DNA of 64,000 bases from Pempheris klunzingeri (GCF_042242105.1 NC_092020.1:1167001-1231000), one strand, 5' to 3'. Shown: positions 33,848 to 55,227, numbered from the stretch's first letter. The notes: generated by a model from the letters alone, not told the origin. Program-made: numbers and translations.

Positions 33848-34538
33848 GTAAGCCTCAATGTCACCGTCTCAACCGTGTACTTTCGCGACAATTAGTCTTT
33901 ATCACCGGGTTATTTAAGACATGTCGGCTGTATTTGATCAGAAGTGACTTAACTTTGGCTCTTTTCCAGTAAAGAGCGCCGACTGAAGGACTCCTTTCAA
34001 GGACTGTTTGTACCTTAGCAGCTAGCATTAGCCTGCTGGAGCTAGCTGACGAGGCTAACATTTAGCTAGCACAGCTAACCGGCCTAACTCGTCTTGTCAT
34101 CTTATCTGTATTTTAATTTACACATAGATATTTTTATGAACAACAATATAATGGGTGTGGTAATGTTGGCTAGAATTTGAGAACAAGACAGTAAGTGAAA
34201 TCCATCTTATCCTGAAGATCAATTTAACTAATCAGTGTCAAAGAAGTTGTTAGGATTATTACAGTTTGGTATGAAAACAGACCGACCAAATAAGACAGCA
34301 CATATGTTTTTTCTCAAGATGTTCCTTGAGCCCTAATGGATCAGCTACAAGTAAAGTGGTGCTTAATAAATAGTCACTGTCTTCTTAATAAGACTCAAAA
34401 GAATTTAGTCCCTCTCTACCAAGAAACAAGAGCTGTGTCACTGTCCCTCAATACATTTCTGTTGCTATTGACTGCTGACTTGATAATTTCCCTCTTACAT
34501 GTGTCTTCTGGTCACTTCAGATCCCTGCTCTGGTGAAC

Positions 34539-35814
34539 ATGGGACACCAATTCGGAGACTTGGCCAAGATCAGGCATGTAATCACATACAGCCTGTCCCC
34601 CTTTGAGCAGAGGGCTTTCCCCAACTACTTCTCCAAGGGAATCCCCAATGTGTGGAGACGGTTCACAACCTCTTTCTTCAGAGTAGCCCCCCGTGAGTTT
34701 TTGAATTCCTATACAGTATGTCAGTAGTTTACTTTCAGGGCACGTTCAGATAATACACTTAAGTATGATATCTTTATTGAACCGTTTTACACCGACTCAT
34801 GATGTCCACAAGAAACAAACTGAGAGAAAATAAATGTTAGCAGACATATCATCATCAAATGTCAAATAATAGGAACATTAGATGGATGTTTAGGTTTGGA
34901 TAAATGGCACGAGCTATTTGCAACATTTTCTTAGTATGTATGGCATTGTATACAGTGAAATCATATCAATTTTATTTATGTCTCAAAACCCAACATGGTT
35001 ATTTTCACTTGACAGGTTTAAGTTAGTTAAAATGTTATCTGTTTATTGAGCTACAACATTGCAGTGGCCTGTCAGATCATCTGCCAGTACTTCAGCACTG
35101 GGTCGGGTAGCCTTCCTGGTATCCACCACAGCACAAGATTTAATTTGTTTGTGCAGAGAACAGCTCTGAAAAATTTGAGACTGATTTATTTACCCTTGTC
35201 AGTAGTCTTTTGGCAAGTTTAGTACAACCTGTGCTTTAAGTTTGCTTTGGATCCTTGCCCAATGCCGTAGTTCGTCACTACATGTGGCCGGTGCCCAGGC
35301 ATATGATGGACCTGTTACCTGCATTGACCCCAGCCTCTGTAATAAGAAGTCATAGTAAAGAACTAACGAATTATGGATGTAACGATACTTCAAACATCAG
35401 ATGGCAAATCCTGTCAGCTCCTAAGTATTTCATGATTAGATTTTTTTTCCCTCATGCATCAAAAGGTTTTCTGAGGTGTGCTGAATTATATTCTGTCCAG
35501 TCTACAGTCTGTTCAATATGTAGTAGAAAGGGTTTGACCTAAATTTGAAGAAAAAATAAGTTAATATTCCTTGTTTTTTCAGGATCTCTGCAGATGATGT
35601 TTAACAATTGTTTTTAAGATTTAACTCATGTCGCTAGTTGCGCAGCAAGGTGTGGCTAAATACAGATGAATACAGTGATGGTCCTGGTACTAATTTGCTT
35701 CATTATCTTGCTTTTGCAGCAATGGTTATCATGTACCTGACGTACAGCTGGGGCACCAGTGCTCATCAGCAGAGCAAGAGGAAGAATCCTGCTGAATTCG
35801 AAAAGGATGAATAA
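34539..35814 (+). CDS. uqcrq: ubiquinol-cytochrome c reductase subunit VII (QP-C), 2 coding exons
   Basis: Small single-span subunit of respiratory complex III in the inner mitochondrial membrane, needed for ubiquinone-site assembly. Coding exons: 34539-34692 and 35720-35814, giving 249 nt and 82 aa, equal to the human length as I recall it. The first exon encodes [27 protein letters not shown], in which [10 protein letters not shown] is a family hallmark. The second encodes the membrane segment ([10 protein letters not shown]) and the hydrophilic end [12 protein letters not shown]. An earlier GTG-in-frame extension is not needed, because the ATG at 34539 matches the known N terminus. The poly(A) signal is at 35876. 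A UQCRQ-GDF9 neighbourhood is conserved with human 5q31.1. Confidence 0.97.
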
Positions 35815-35875
35815 ACTCCTGGCACCTTTCTGAACACTGTCCTCTGCTATCAATCTCACCTCTGTTTGTTCCACT

Positions 35876-35881
35876 AATAAA
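35876..35881 (+). terminator. uqcrq poly(A) signal
   Basis: AATAAA about 60 bp after the uqcrq stop codon. Confidence 0.85.
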
Positions 35882-43844
<7,963 letters not shown>

Positions 43845-44163
43845 AGAAACCTGAAGCCTCCCTAAGCGAAGCTGAACGGGAGCTGGTTGTTTCAGATTGA
43901 GATGCAGCCTGGGTGTATATCAGAGCAGGTTGAGTGTTTGAGGAAGCGCACCGCAAGGTAAAAAGCAGACGGGGATTAGCACACTGAGCCCAGGTCCTGG
44001 TGATATCTCTCTGATGACATAGCATGCCCTCTCTCTTTCTGGATGACATAAATCAAAAGCCAGCCGCAATAAGCCTGTTTGACGATGAGCGCTGTACACA
44101 TGATGGTATTTATTTCTGTTGTGTGCTCTGTACGTGTTCTGGTCTGTGTCACAATATGGTTTT

Positions 44164-44169
44164 AATAAA
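44164..44169 (+). terminator. hspa4 poly(A) signal
   Basis: AATAAA about 320 bp after the hspa4 stop codon. Confidence 0.75.
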
Positions 44170-45190
44170 GTTAATGAAAATCACTCTTTCTTTAGTCTTT
44201 TGGTCAAAGACAGGACATGGCCTTGGTCATATTTCTGGGAATCTGGGTTTTTTGGTGACTTAAAAATTAGTTTATATTCAGCTATCAAACACACATTAAG
44301 CATACTGGATTTTTATGACTGATTCTGATATTTTTTAGACTGAGGATCTTAAAATTGTGATGCTTTTAGGCCAAGATGTAAAATAAAAGCCTCAAACAGG
44401 TAATATTAGATTGTACATTTATAAAATGTCCTTAAGTGCTCTTAAATGTTGAGTTTACATTAGTGGAGGGGGGCAGATAGGTAAGGATTAACTAGCCAAA
44501 GATGTGATTTACTGAATATGTAGGTAACTTAACGGGTAACGTGATTGTTGATGTACTCTTTAACGTCGCTTAGCAACCACTGCTAACGCTCTGCTAGCAG
44601 CTAATCTTTCATGCTAGCTCTCTCGAAAATGTAGCATTAACGCGCGCTAAGAAGACACCATAGTTTGATTTAAAATGCTGTAAACCACGAGGCAGAGCGG
44701 TTTACAGTCATTTAAAGACGCCTACAGAGCACACCAAGACTTTAACTTCCCTCCACTCCGAGTCAGATTAGCTACTCTGTTAGCATTAGCAGCACAGGTT
44801 CAGTAAACGTCTCTTCCGCGGTGAGCGCTGTTTGCTTCAAACAGCAGAAATCACATGACCCGTCCAGATCCAGTGTGCTGCGACCAAAAGAGAAAACACA
44901 GTGCAAGGTATGGATGTACGCAATAACTACTTTCTTTGTGTTTTATTAGGGCGCTAGAACTGCAGTGAAAGTTTTGCTCACTCGACTGCGTCAACCTGTT
45001 TGGCAGCTTGTTTAGGAACCTTAACGCTTCATCAGTGATCTAATTTTTACTGTCGCCGGATGATATAATTACCTTGATGAGTCTAAAGTCTGATTAAGGT
45101 GTGTTTTGTTCTGAGTTACTTCGAGGCAGAGCTCCTTCAGACAAGCGACCAGACCCTCTGAGCTTGTTCTTCTCTCCCCCCTCCAGGACA
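44170..45190 (+). promoter_or_regulatory. gnpda1: gap between hspa4 and gnpda1, gnpda1 promoter and leader
   Basis: The first 400 bp shows nothing beyond a second AATAAA at 44381. From 44570 to 44800 there is a cluster of CTAGC/TTAGC words. A probable non-coding exon 1 ends with the donor GCAAG/GTATGG at 44908. The exon holding the gnpda1 start codon begins at an acceptor just before 45187. Confidence 0.55.
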
Positions 45191-46887
45191 ATGAAGCTGA
45201 TCATCCTCAATGACTACGACCAGGCAAGCGAGTGGGCTGCAAAGTATATCAGAAACAAGATTTTACAGTTCAAACCTGGTCCGGACAGATATTTCACCCT
45301 GGGGCTCCCAACGGGTAAGCAGGAGCTGACAATGCCTGAGAAATGCATGAGAAAAAGGTGAAAAAGTAGGAATGCCTCACCGTGTGTTACCTCTCCATGC
45401 AGACTGGGAGTTTTACATTGAACAGTGGCTTGTGATCTAACAGGTTTTGTGTGTTAACTTGACAACAATGCTGTAATTTCCTCTGTGAAACAGTCTCCCA
45501 ACAATGAAAGTATTATGTCTCCACTTCTGCTTTTACATAAGCATTTGCTTGTCTTCAGGAAGCACTCCTCTGGGTTGTTACAAGAAACTGATCGAGTACT
45601 ACAAGAGCGGAGAAATCTCATTCCAGTATGTAAAAACGTTCAACATGGATGAATATGTAGGTAAGTCCACGCCGTTTATCCCCCCCCCCCCCATAAAATG
45701 GCTAAGCATTCAGGATTTTCTTGATATCTGTGACCTTGCAGCAGAAACTGTCATAAAATCCTACAGGACTTCCCAGAGATCATCCTGAGAGCTACCACTC
45801 CTTCATGTGGAATAACTTCTTCAAGCACATAGACATAAAGTCAGAGAACACCCACATCCTAGATGGAAATGCTGCTGACCTGCAAAAAGAGTGTGAAGCC
45901 TTTGAGGAAAAGATAACAGCTGCCGGAGGGATCCAGCTCTTTGTCGGAGGTCAGGAGGGCACAGTGCTCATACTACATATATTCTAACCAACTACACATT
46001 TAAAATTATTGCTGTCATTGTTGCAGCATCAGTAAAATTCAAACTTCTCCTCATCTCCTGTCAGGTATTGGACCAGATGGCCACATTGCCTTCAATGAGC
46101 CTGGTTCTAGCCTGGTGTCCAGGACTAGAGTAAAGACCCTTGCAAAGGACACTATCATGGCAAACGCCCGATTCTTTGATGGGGATCTCTCCAAGGTGCC
46201 CACCATGGCTCTGACTGTGGGAGTGGGCACTGTCATGGACGCAAAAGAGGTTGGAAACCTAGCTGAAGCTCTACCACCTGTCCTTTTTTTTTAGCTTTCT
46301 GTGTCTTGTTTCTTTTTGCTTCTGCAAAATCTCAAATATATCACGTGTTGGGAATGATCATTTTCTGCTAGGACTTTGCTTTGAGTTGCACAACAGTGCA
46401 TTCCTCAGTGATCTTATCATCTTCCTGAGCCACCTAAAACACCAACTTTGAGTGGCTGCTGTTGGACAGTCACACAGGCTACATGTCACATTTTCAATTT
46501 CTCCTCAGGTCATGATTCTCATCACTGGAGCGCACAAGGCATTTGCTTTATACAAAGCTATAGAGGAAGGTGTGAATCACATGTGGACAGTCTCTGCGTT
46601 CCAGCAGCACCCACAGACTGTTTTCGTATGTGACGAGGACGCCACCCTGGAGCTGCGGGTCAAAACCGTTAAATACTTTAAAGGTGAGATAAATCACAAA
46701 GCTGCAGTGCTTAAATTGCTGTATTTCACTTGTAAGTAAATTTCCACCTTGGCTACATCAAGTAAAGATATTTGCAAAACAGACATGAATCATAGACAGC
46801 CTGCTAATTCTTGCTCGTCCTGTAGGAATGATGCATGTGCACAACAAGCTGGTGGAGACGCCTCCATGTGAGCCAATGAAGAACTGA
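45191..46887 (+). CDS. gnpda1: glucosamine-6-phosphate deaminase 1, 6 coding exons
   Basis: Cytosolic enzyme converting glucosamine 6-phosphate to fructose 6-phosphate and ammonia, linking amino-sugar catabolism to glycolysis. Coding exons: 45191-45314, 45559-45660, 45767-45949, 46065-46249, 46509-46683 and 46826-46887, giving 831 nt and 276 aa. The N terminus [20 protein letters not shown] and [19 protein letters not shown] are family hallmarks. The active-site segments FNMDEYVG (general-base Asp) and [17 protein letters not shown] (catalytic Asp, His, Glu) are intact. [21 protein letters not shown] is in exon 6. The short C terminus resembles the 276-aa paralogue GNPDA2 in length, but the adjacent ndfip1, fgf1 and nr3c1 (human 5q31.3) point to GNPDA1. 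A poly-C run sits in intron 3. Human GNPDA1 is, as I recall, divergent from NDFIP1; here both are on the plus strand. Confidence 0.93.
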
Positions 46888-47083
46888 AGAGATCTTTTTC
46901 CAACTTGGTCGACTCAAGAGGCACTTGTCAAAAATTAACACTCCTCTATCTTCTGGTGGAGATACATTGGTGGACATCAAGCAGTGCTCGGTGTTAACCT
47001 CAACTAATCCTTGTTGTAATAATCAGGTGCTGGTGTTGCACTGGCTATTCAGGTTTTCATACAGCTTTGCTTCTCGTGTTTTT

Positions 47084-47089
47084 AATAAA
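47084..47089 (+). terminator. gnpda1 poly(A) signal
   Basis: AATAAA about 200 bp after the gnpda1 stop codon. Confidence 0.75.
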
Positions 47090-47329
47090 ATACATTTGAT
47101 TTGTACATCTCTGTATCTGTGTGTGTGTGTGGTTGGGGATATTGCTGAGGTGTTCAGTCTGCTCTTCCTGTCACATGACAACACGGAACAACTAATGTTG
47201 CCTTTGAGTGCTCCCTGTAAGCTCCTTTTTCCACAATGTCTTGCCAGTAATGACAAAATGGCCCTTTCAGCAAATTGCTTTCATAGCATGTTTAAGAGAA
47301 ATGGTGGAGCGCTAGGTCCTCGTTGAGAG

Positions 47330-47640
47330 AGGTGGAATATAACTATAAGTACATCTACTCAAACAAGTGCTACGTTTCAGAACTACTTAGGGTACTTTTA
47401 TTTTATTAGTGTAGTATGAAATTGTGATACTTTATACTTTTGTAAGCACATACAGTAACTATTCTTCTACCGACTACATTTCAGACATACATTTTGTAGT
47501 TTTTACTCCTCTACATTTATCTGATAGCTATATGTGGAGGTTAAAGATTTTATAAACAAATCCTTTGATCATCATACAATATGATGTATTTTTAATGAAT
47601 AAATTGCTTATTGCTTATAAAGTATTTTTCTACACTTTCA
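47330..47640 (+). repeat. MITE-like repeat, partial copy
   Basis: The sequence follows a common teleost repeat with runs of ACTTTTACTC-like words: GTACATCTACTCAAAC, TACTTTATACTTTTG, GACTACATTTCAGAC and TTTTACTCCTCTACATTTATCTGA. Two other copies lie at 49612-50140 and 58095-59018. I do not assign a superfamily. Confidence 0.65.
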
Positions 47641-47995
47641 CTTAATCCACTTACTTAACAATGAAAGGGGGCATTCTGCACAATGAGTACTTTAACACCT
47701 TATGTGCATTTTTCAAGAAGTATCTATCTTTCTGTCTTTTTTTTTTTCTTTTTCTTTTTCTACTCTTACTCGGTGCTGTGCAGACAACTCGATACCAAGT
47801 ATTCCGACAGTACGTGAACGCTTCACCAAAGCCTGCTCCGGTCCGGGCGTCAAGAGGAGGAGAAGGAAGGAGATGGCCGACCACTAGGCAGCGTTAGCTT
47901 GCTAGCTACTACGTTGGCGAGATTCATTTTACACAACACATCTTCACAACTGTAGTGAGAAGAGGACGTTTTAAGTATTTCGCTCCTCTTCCACA
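47641..47995 (+). promoter_or_regulatory. ndfip1: ndfip1 promoter and 5' untranslated region
   Basis: A GC-richer stretch with GTTAGCTTGCTAGC just upstream of the ndfip1 start codon, preceded by a pyrimidine-rich run at 47728-47765. Open frames here are fortuitous. Confidence 0.55.
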
Positions 47996-48851
47996 ATGGC
48001 AGAACAGAACAGCAACGTCAGATACCAGGAGGTATGTAACAGCTTGCTGGCACTCTAAAATGTAGCTAACAGCTAGCGTTAGCTGCTGCCCAGTAGGCTA
48101 ACACTAGTCAACATTAGCCTGTTAGCCTGTTAGCCTGCTAGCCTGTTAGCCTGTCACTGAGAGGAAAACAACGAGCTCAGCCGTCATTTGTTTACGGGCG
48201 GGCCTGAGGTGGTGAAAAGTGTCTTCAGCTCTGATAGCAAACCATATTTCTCACATGTAATTAATCATTTAATGGATGATAGTGATGTCGTCCACATGTA
48301 AGTTGAAGCCTATGTGACCTATTTGCATGCAGCAGTCAACTCACGTTAGTTAGTAGCGTCAGCTCGGGTTTGTTGGCCTGAACAGGAACATTGTGGTGTG
48401 TTACTTTGTGAAACCGTGAACCAGAGCTACACTGGTCCTTGGTACGTTGATCCTAGCTCAGTGACCAGACCATCATTCACACAAACACCTCAGGACGGCA
48501 CAGTATTAAAATACTCCTGTGAAGGTGCAGCCTGTACTTTATTTGACAAATGCAGATGTGTGAAATAAGCACTGTTTATAGTTAAACTTGGACTGCAGTG
48601 TTGACAGTGCAGACATGTCTATTAAAGCCACTTGTTGCACTGTACAGCACACTAGTGCGACATCAGTGACCTTGTTATTACTTTTTCAGGAATCTGCACA
48701 AATGTTGGCTTCTGTTTTTCTTTAAAGTACCTGCAGTTCAGTAGTCCATTACAGTAGAGCTAGATTACAGTAGACCTGTGTGCAAACCAAGAGGTACTTT
48801 GAGGAAGAGCTGGACAACATGGATGAAATCATCTAGTAGCTTCACAAGGAA

Positions 48852-48937
<86 letters not shown>

Positions 48938-51900
48938 TGTTGTAAAGTCAACAGGAAATTCAAATGAGAAAGTGTTTACAGTTTAAACAACAGATGGTCT
49001 GGTTCTTGGCAGTCCTGATAAATGGCTTGTGACAGCTGTAATATCCTGTAACACAACCAGAACCCTTACAGAGATACCTGCCACATAAAAGCGGTATGGC
49101 AGCACTGGTCATGCAAATACTGTAATTATTGACACATTGTTGGAGAAGATTAACTTTACAGTATTATTTCCTCTTTCTGAATTCCACGTATTAATTGATA
49201 GTTTCCATTTATCATAGGCAACAAGTAGAGTTTTTCTGAAAGATGTAAATTAGTCAAGTATACACAGTTTCAAGAATGATTTCCAGGAATACGACAGAAA
49301 TAACATACAACTAAAAACAAGTACGACAAACCTAAACAAAGAAAGGTGAAAATAAACTGTATATATACACAAAGCAACAATGAACAACAACGTACACTGC
49401 AGAGTGCAAATTCTAATTTAAGTTTTACCCCAATTGTGTTATATTATTTCTTGACGTTTCCTCAGCTGGTGAATGAGGAGGAGCCGGCCCAGCAGTCCCA
49501 GGAGGGTCCTGCCCAGGATGCACCACCACCCTACAGCAGCATTGCTGCAGCTAATGCAGGTTAGGGACCTTCACAGCCCCAGCACATACAGTCAGATAAC
49601 AAACACAATTCAGAAGTGGAAGAAATACTGAAATCTATAAATATCAGTGACACTACACTCGGATGGTCAATGAAAAGTGAAAGTATTGCATCTGAAAGAG
49701 TAAAGAGAGTAAAATCATAGAAGTACTTGCAGTAAAATGTGGATGAGAAGGAAAAGTAATCAGTGTGTAGATCAGTTTTTTCCACAGTGTCACATTATTC
49801 TTGTAATGTGTGAAGCTTCTCAGAAAGCTGTGCCTTGCATTTTAGAGTGACATATGATGGCTGCCTCGACCCGTATGGAGCATTTTAATGTTGAAGCTGT
49901 TTTACTAACTGCATATAGTGTTGACTACTTTAAACTTGCCCCAGATTTTATGAACTCATCTTTCCTTTTGCATCTAAAACCTTAATCTGCAAAGCAAAAG
50001 GTAACTACTGCCATCAGGTAAACAAAACTAAGAGTGAAGAAGTCAGTATTTCCCACTGAAATCTCACAGATTAAAGTACCAACGCCTTATAACTCAAGTG
50101 TGCTGAAGCACAATACTTGAATAAATGTATATAGTTGTGTCAATCTTCTACTCTAATATTTCCTACACTGTTGAATAATGTAATGATGTAATAATGAATA
50201 ATGTAGAGAGGACGGGCTCCTGTGAAAGGCCTTTTAGAGGGTCTGATGTTTCTAATCTCACTTCTTATGGGGGCAAAGGTCACCACGTTGCATAAGTGGG
50301 TGTAGCCTTGAGCTCTTCCTGGGTGAGTCCATTGATCGGGTTCAGTGCTGTCTCTGATTGGACCACACAAAGGAGCTTTCTGGAGAGTCGCCAAACGACC
50401 CAGATGGCTGTCTTGGCCTGTATTGGAAACAACATAAAAGTAATGGACAACACACACTACTAATGTCTTTCTTCTTGCCATTACTCATCTCTTCGCCTGG
50501 TCTGGTTTTATAATTTCTCTGCTTCTGCTTTCCTCTCTGAAGGAAGTGAAAGTAGGTTTTCCTCCGTCAGCAGTCAGCGCAGTTCTGTCATCAGTTCTGC
50601 TGTTACCAACGACATATCATGCACAAATGTAATTTCATTAAAATCTGTGTCTTGTTAGTGGAGACAACAGATAACGGTGACCTCAAAGAAGATAAAACCG
50701 ATGATAGATATTTTTCTGCCATCGTTTTTTTACCAATACGGTGAAACAACAAATCCAGTGACATTTTCCACAATATCTGCTTTACTTTCCAAGTGTAGAG
50801 AGTTGGTGATTTTAGCTTAAATATTTGAACAACATAAGTATATGATAAATCAGCAGATTCTTGTACAATGTTGGCTATACTCAGGAGTTGATTTATTATA
50901 TTTACTAGGGTTTATTTTAAGACGAGACCTGGATAAAGAGAGTATTTGCACATTACCTCCACAGCTTTCTTCGAGTACAAGGAAGATGGAGGAAGATTTC
51001 CAAACCCTCCATCCTACAGTGTTGCCACCACTTTGCCCTCCTATGACGAAGCCGAGAGAAGCAAAGAAGAGGCTGCCATCCCCCTGGTCACTGGAAGAGT
51101 CACGGTAGATGGGTCTTATTTTCTTTTTTTAGAAATGTACAGAAATATTCCTTAGTGCCCTGTCATGTACTAATACATCAAGTTACCAAACATCAAATGA
51201 AACACAAGTTACTGTAATATATCTAAATATTTCTCTCTGTTTGTGCAGGAGGACGACTTTGTGGCCAGGGATGACTTTGAAGATGCAGACCAGCTGCGAA
51301 TAGGAAATGACGGCATCTTCATGCTCACTTTCTTCAGTAAGAGCTGATTGTCCTCTACAAGTGGAAAACTGACTTCCAGTTTCACTCACATGGAGCTGAC
51401 TTGTAACCAGAGAGTTATTTATATATATATATTAGTATAGATTTGGTCAGTGAACATGGAATAAAATCCACTCTCTCTTCATTTAACACTTGTTTTGTAG
51501 CTGCTCTTGAATAAGGGCTCTGGTATTTTAATTAGTGAACTGAATTTGGAACATTCTCAAAGGCTGCACTGGGTGCTAATGCCAGTACACACAGTCACTG
51601 CACAAGTTTGTTTTTCAGCTAAAGATGGAGGAGGAGGAGGAGGAGGAGGACGACGATGATGTTGTGTGCCAGCCAGTTAGATGACTACAGAAACGACTTG
51701 ACCCTTGATTAAAAATGTGTGTTTTTGTGTCACCAGTGGCATTCCTCTTCAACTGGATTGGCTTCTTCTTGTCGTTCTGTTTGACCACGTCAGCTGCCGG
51801 TCGGTACGGGGCCATCTCTGGCTTCGGCCTGTCCCTCATCAAATGGGTTCTTATTGTCAGGGTAAGCTCCGCTCAGTGGTGTGAAGGTGCAGTGCTTCAT

Positions 51901-52311
51901 ATCTGTATCACTGTACAGGAAGACTAACACTGTGACACTGGTAACTCTGTATGTTTTATGGGTTGATGTAACGGTTGGAATCAAAGTTGATCCTCTAACA
52001 TGCACTGTCTCCTGTTTCTTACAGTTTTCTACCTACTTTCCTGGTTACTTTGATGGGCAGTACTGGTTGTGGTGGGTGTTCCTGGCCCTGGGTAAGTTAG
52101 AGGCATTAGTTTATAAGCAAATAACATTTCCTGTCAGGACTACATTTAGGTAATAATCTTGTTTTGCATCGTCCTGCATTATATATCTTTTCTTTGCTCT
52201 CCAGGCTTCATGCTGTTCATCAGAGGCTTCGTTAACTACTCCAGAGTGCGTAAACTGGCTGATCCCACCTATGCCACTCTTCCCCGAACAAGGGTACTCT
52301 TCATCTATTAG
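47996..52311 (+). CDS. ndfip1: Nedd4 family-interacting protein 1, 7 exons
   Basis: Golgi/endosomal adaptor that recruits and activates HECT ligases of the NEDD4 family (ITCH, NEDD4), limiting for example T-cell activation. Exons: 47996-48031, 49466-49559, 50965-51104, 51249-51336, 51737-51861, 52025-52091 and 52205-52311, giving 657 nt and 218 aa (human 221 as I recall). The cytosolic N-terminal half holds two PPxY motifs (PPPYSS and PPSYSV) and LPSYDEAER, the WW-domain docking sites. Three membrane segments follow: AFLFNWIGFFLSFCLTTS, the SGFGLSLIKWVLIV region, and WLWWVFLALGFMLFI. The protein ends in LPRTRVLFIY, the conserved tail. Exon 1 encodes only 12 residues and is followed by a 1.4-kb intron carrying a TG repeat. 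The gene order to fgf1 lacks spry4, its human neighbour. Confidence 0.97.
48062..48160 (+). repeat. TTAGC-rich tandem words in ndfip1 intron 1
   Basis: The words AGCCTGTT/AGCCTGCT repeat five times in tandem at about 48115-48155, following GCTAACAGCTAGCGTTAGC. It lies just inside the first intron. Confidence 0.8.
48853..48935. repeat. (TG)n microsatellite in ndfip1 intron 1
   Basis: About 41 TG units. Confidence 0.98.
49612..50140 (+). repeat. MITE-like repeat, nearly full degraded copy in ndfip1 intron 2
   Basis: It begins AGAAGTGGAAGAAATACTG and passes through GAGCATTTTAATGTTGAAGCTG and GTATTTCCCACTGAAAT. It ends near ACAATACTTGAATAAATGTA. These are successive landmarks of the repeat family also seen at 47330-47640 and, inverted, at 58095-59018. 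Confidence 0.65.
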
Positions 52312-53124
52312 AGGTACAGTGCATCAATGTGATCACACTCATTATGGCACCACATCACTGGAGATGTTTACATGCACACAGGTCCAGTGACCATGACTGA
52401 CGAGCTTAAGGTGATGATGGGAACAAACTTCTTACTTGGTTAAAAAGAAGAAAAAAGAAATATCTGGCATTACTTACCATCCACAAAGCTGTCCTTAGTA
52501 AATAAACGCTAAACGATTCCTTATTGGTTACCCATTACACTGGACTTCAGTATCTAAACGTACGGCACATAAAGCAGCCACATGTCACTTAGGCTGACGT
52601 GAAGTGACGTCTCTCTGTAGTAAGCAAACAAAACGCTGTGTAAACCAAATAACACGGACCAATAAACACACATTTCAAATGGCTTTTATTGAGCGATTCC
52701 AAAGTAAAGAAGGCACTGCAGTGTCAGTGTGAAGAGATTAAAGTTGTACCACAGCCCTGTCCCTACCGGCTGCTGTTAGGTTATCAGCTGACAGAGATTT
52801 AACATTGTACCTGCTATCTAATAAAATAGTGTCAAAAGTGCAACGTTATTGATGGATTACTTTTCCTGAGCACGTATCCCTGCCCTTCCCATCACATAAC
52901 AAGCTGTATGTCTGCATGCAGCCTCTATAAAAAGCTGCCTTGGTGGTAAAACGTCTTTACTGTCACTGATAAGAAACTTGATCCATTATGAAGTTGAGAG
53001 AACAAACTGATGGTGACAGTTTGTCTGTCTTGTGCCTTTATTGTAGCCAGTATTGATAATTCGTGGGTTACCTCGTAGCCAGTGTGAAACTCCAATTATC
53101 TATGATGTAAGGATAAAGAAGAAA

Positions 53125-53200
53125 TTTCAATTTAATTCAATTCACTTTCTTTGTATAGCCCAATATCACAACAGAGTGTCTCACAGCGCTTTACAAAGTT
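53125..53200 (+). repeat. interspersed-repeat fragment
   Basis: TTTGTATAGCCCAATATCACAA followed by GCGCTTTACAAAG is the end motif of a very common fish repeat. The fragment is too short to classify. Confidence 0.5.
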
Positions 53201-54054
53201 CACTGAAATAAACAAGTGTAAGCGAACAAACGTTCAAATGAACACAAATTCCAATGAGCAGGATCTTCACACACTCAGGTCCATAAGTAGGTGAATTAAA
53301 AATGGCTGAAGTTCAAGCGCTTCCTTTATCTTGTCGGCCTGAGCTACTAATGTGCATGTAAACAGTGACCACTGACCACATGTCCTTTATTAAACCAGTA
53401 CTTCTGAAGCTGAGCCCCATTCTAGGTTTGATCTGTTTATCTTCCCCAAACCTAAATTCAGGAAGCCGTACGTGGAAGAGCTGGACACGACCAACACAAG
53501 CGGCAACTCTCAATAAAACAAGTTTCAAAGTCCAAGTGAAGACACTCGACGACAAATCGGCCAGGCGAGTTACAGATGAAGACGACTCTCGATTTAAAAT
53601 ATTCAGGAATTATATCACGTGTTTTTGATTTGTTTTGAAACTTTATTAATGGAAAATGGTTAACAGTAATAGTCCCTCAGTGTACTCATTAGTGGCGAAT
53701 GTTAAGTGCTATTTACATCTGTCTGTAATGTATAAGTAATGCCTTACATCATTTGATGGTAGCATACAAGCATGCATCTGCCCTTAAGGTCAAATAAATA
53801 GGGAGTCTCATGTTGGTGACGCTTGAAGCCAACAGGTATTAATTATTGCAACACTGTAGACTTGCCATAGCATGTAACACACTTTGTAATCTGCACTAAT
53901 CTCACTAAATGGTTTTCTTGTGACTATTATTGGCTGTTTTTAGATACCACATACACTTATAAAGTAAGCTTTCATAGGCTGTAAATGCTGATAATTCAAC
54001 TACCACATATTCCACTCACCTGTTGGCTTTAAGTAGTGTTGCCCTTTTTTTTCA

Positions 54055-54071
54055 GCCAGGAGGGGGCAGTG
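54055..54071 (+). promoter_or_regulatory. candidate CTCF-binding site
   Basis: GCCAGGAGGGGGCAGTG is a close match to the forward CTCF core, between ndfip1 and fgf1. Confidence 0.5.
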
Positions 54072-55194
54072 TTGTGTGCTGCTTTTTAAGTTTTTAGAAA
54101 CTGTTCATTAAGGGCATTGACATAGTAAAACACACATGCTTGTCAGTGGAGTGCAGCAAAATAACATCCATGCGTGAGAAGTTCTGACTTTGCCTGTCAG
54201 ATGTTTTTGTTGTACATTAAATCAGGTGAAGGTCTCCACCCTGGGAATAGAATTGAGGTTACAAATATGCTCTTAAAATGATCCAGTTTGAGTTCTTAGA
54301 CACAAACAAGCCACAGCCCTGAAACCAGACAGCCACAAACATCAAGTGACGACGCCGGAGCATCTCGGCTCACAGCGACAGCAGCAAGAAGGGGTTTTTT
54401 TTGTGCTGCACATGGGCACATTTTCTGGTTCGTGCCCTTAAACTGATTTAGATGCAACAGCCTGACTTTCCTGTGACTCTTCAGTGAGTCAGTGGAGTTG
54501 GCATCCCTCTCAGCGCCAGAGGAAAAGCTCTGCGGTTATAGAAGTGAGTCTTTACTGTCTGGGTTTCAGCTGTTAATGAGCTCATTCAGACATTCGGATC
54601 AAATTATCTGAAAGCATAAAAACAAACTCTTAATTCCATTTTCAGGTGGATTTTTGCCTTAAGATTTAATTTACAGACGGGGAAGGGAATCAGTTTTTTT
54701 TTTTTTTTGTCTGTTTTTGTTGAAAATGATTGATGAGGTGTAAGATGTTGGTTATCTTGTGGGTATCAAACTATATCAAAGAATGTTGTATGCAGGTGCA
54801 CTTTTAGAAACCAATAAAACCCAGAGGACGTTCCCATCGTTGATGTAAGTCCCGGACATAAAACAAGGAATGAATGATGCAGTTTTGCAGGATCGTGTTT
54901 CTGTTTTCTATTCAGGAGGAAACAGCTGGTCGGGATGATGCAGTTTTTCAACATCTAACCAGTGGAAGGAGCTGGTGGGTTTGAGTGTGGTCCTGCAAAC
55001 TGAGCTGTTACCTTCATATGTCCTCCATGGCTTTGGTACAGAACCATTATGCTTATTTCTATGTGATGTAGAGCTGCAGCCTTGGGGTTTTGTTGATATG
55101 AAACTGTACAGAAAACGTTTAGTGTTAAATAAATGTCACTTTTAATGCGTCATCTCTGAGTTGTCTGGATTATTTACAATCGTGCCACTGAGCC

Positions 55195-55227
<33 letters not shown>
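55195..55227. repeat. (GAT)n trinucleotide repeat
   Basis: About 11 ATG/GAT units, 65 bp beyond the distal ndfip1 poly(A) signal. Confidence 0.95.

Noticed and set aside
50140-50481. 113-codon minus-strand frame in ndfip1 intron 2
   Set aside because: No recognisable domain, no splice context, and it lies next to a degraded repeat; best explained by chance.
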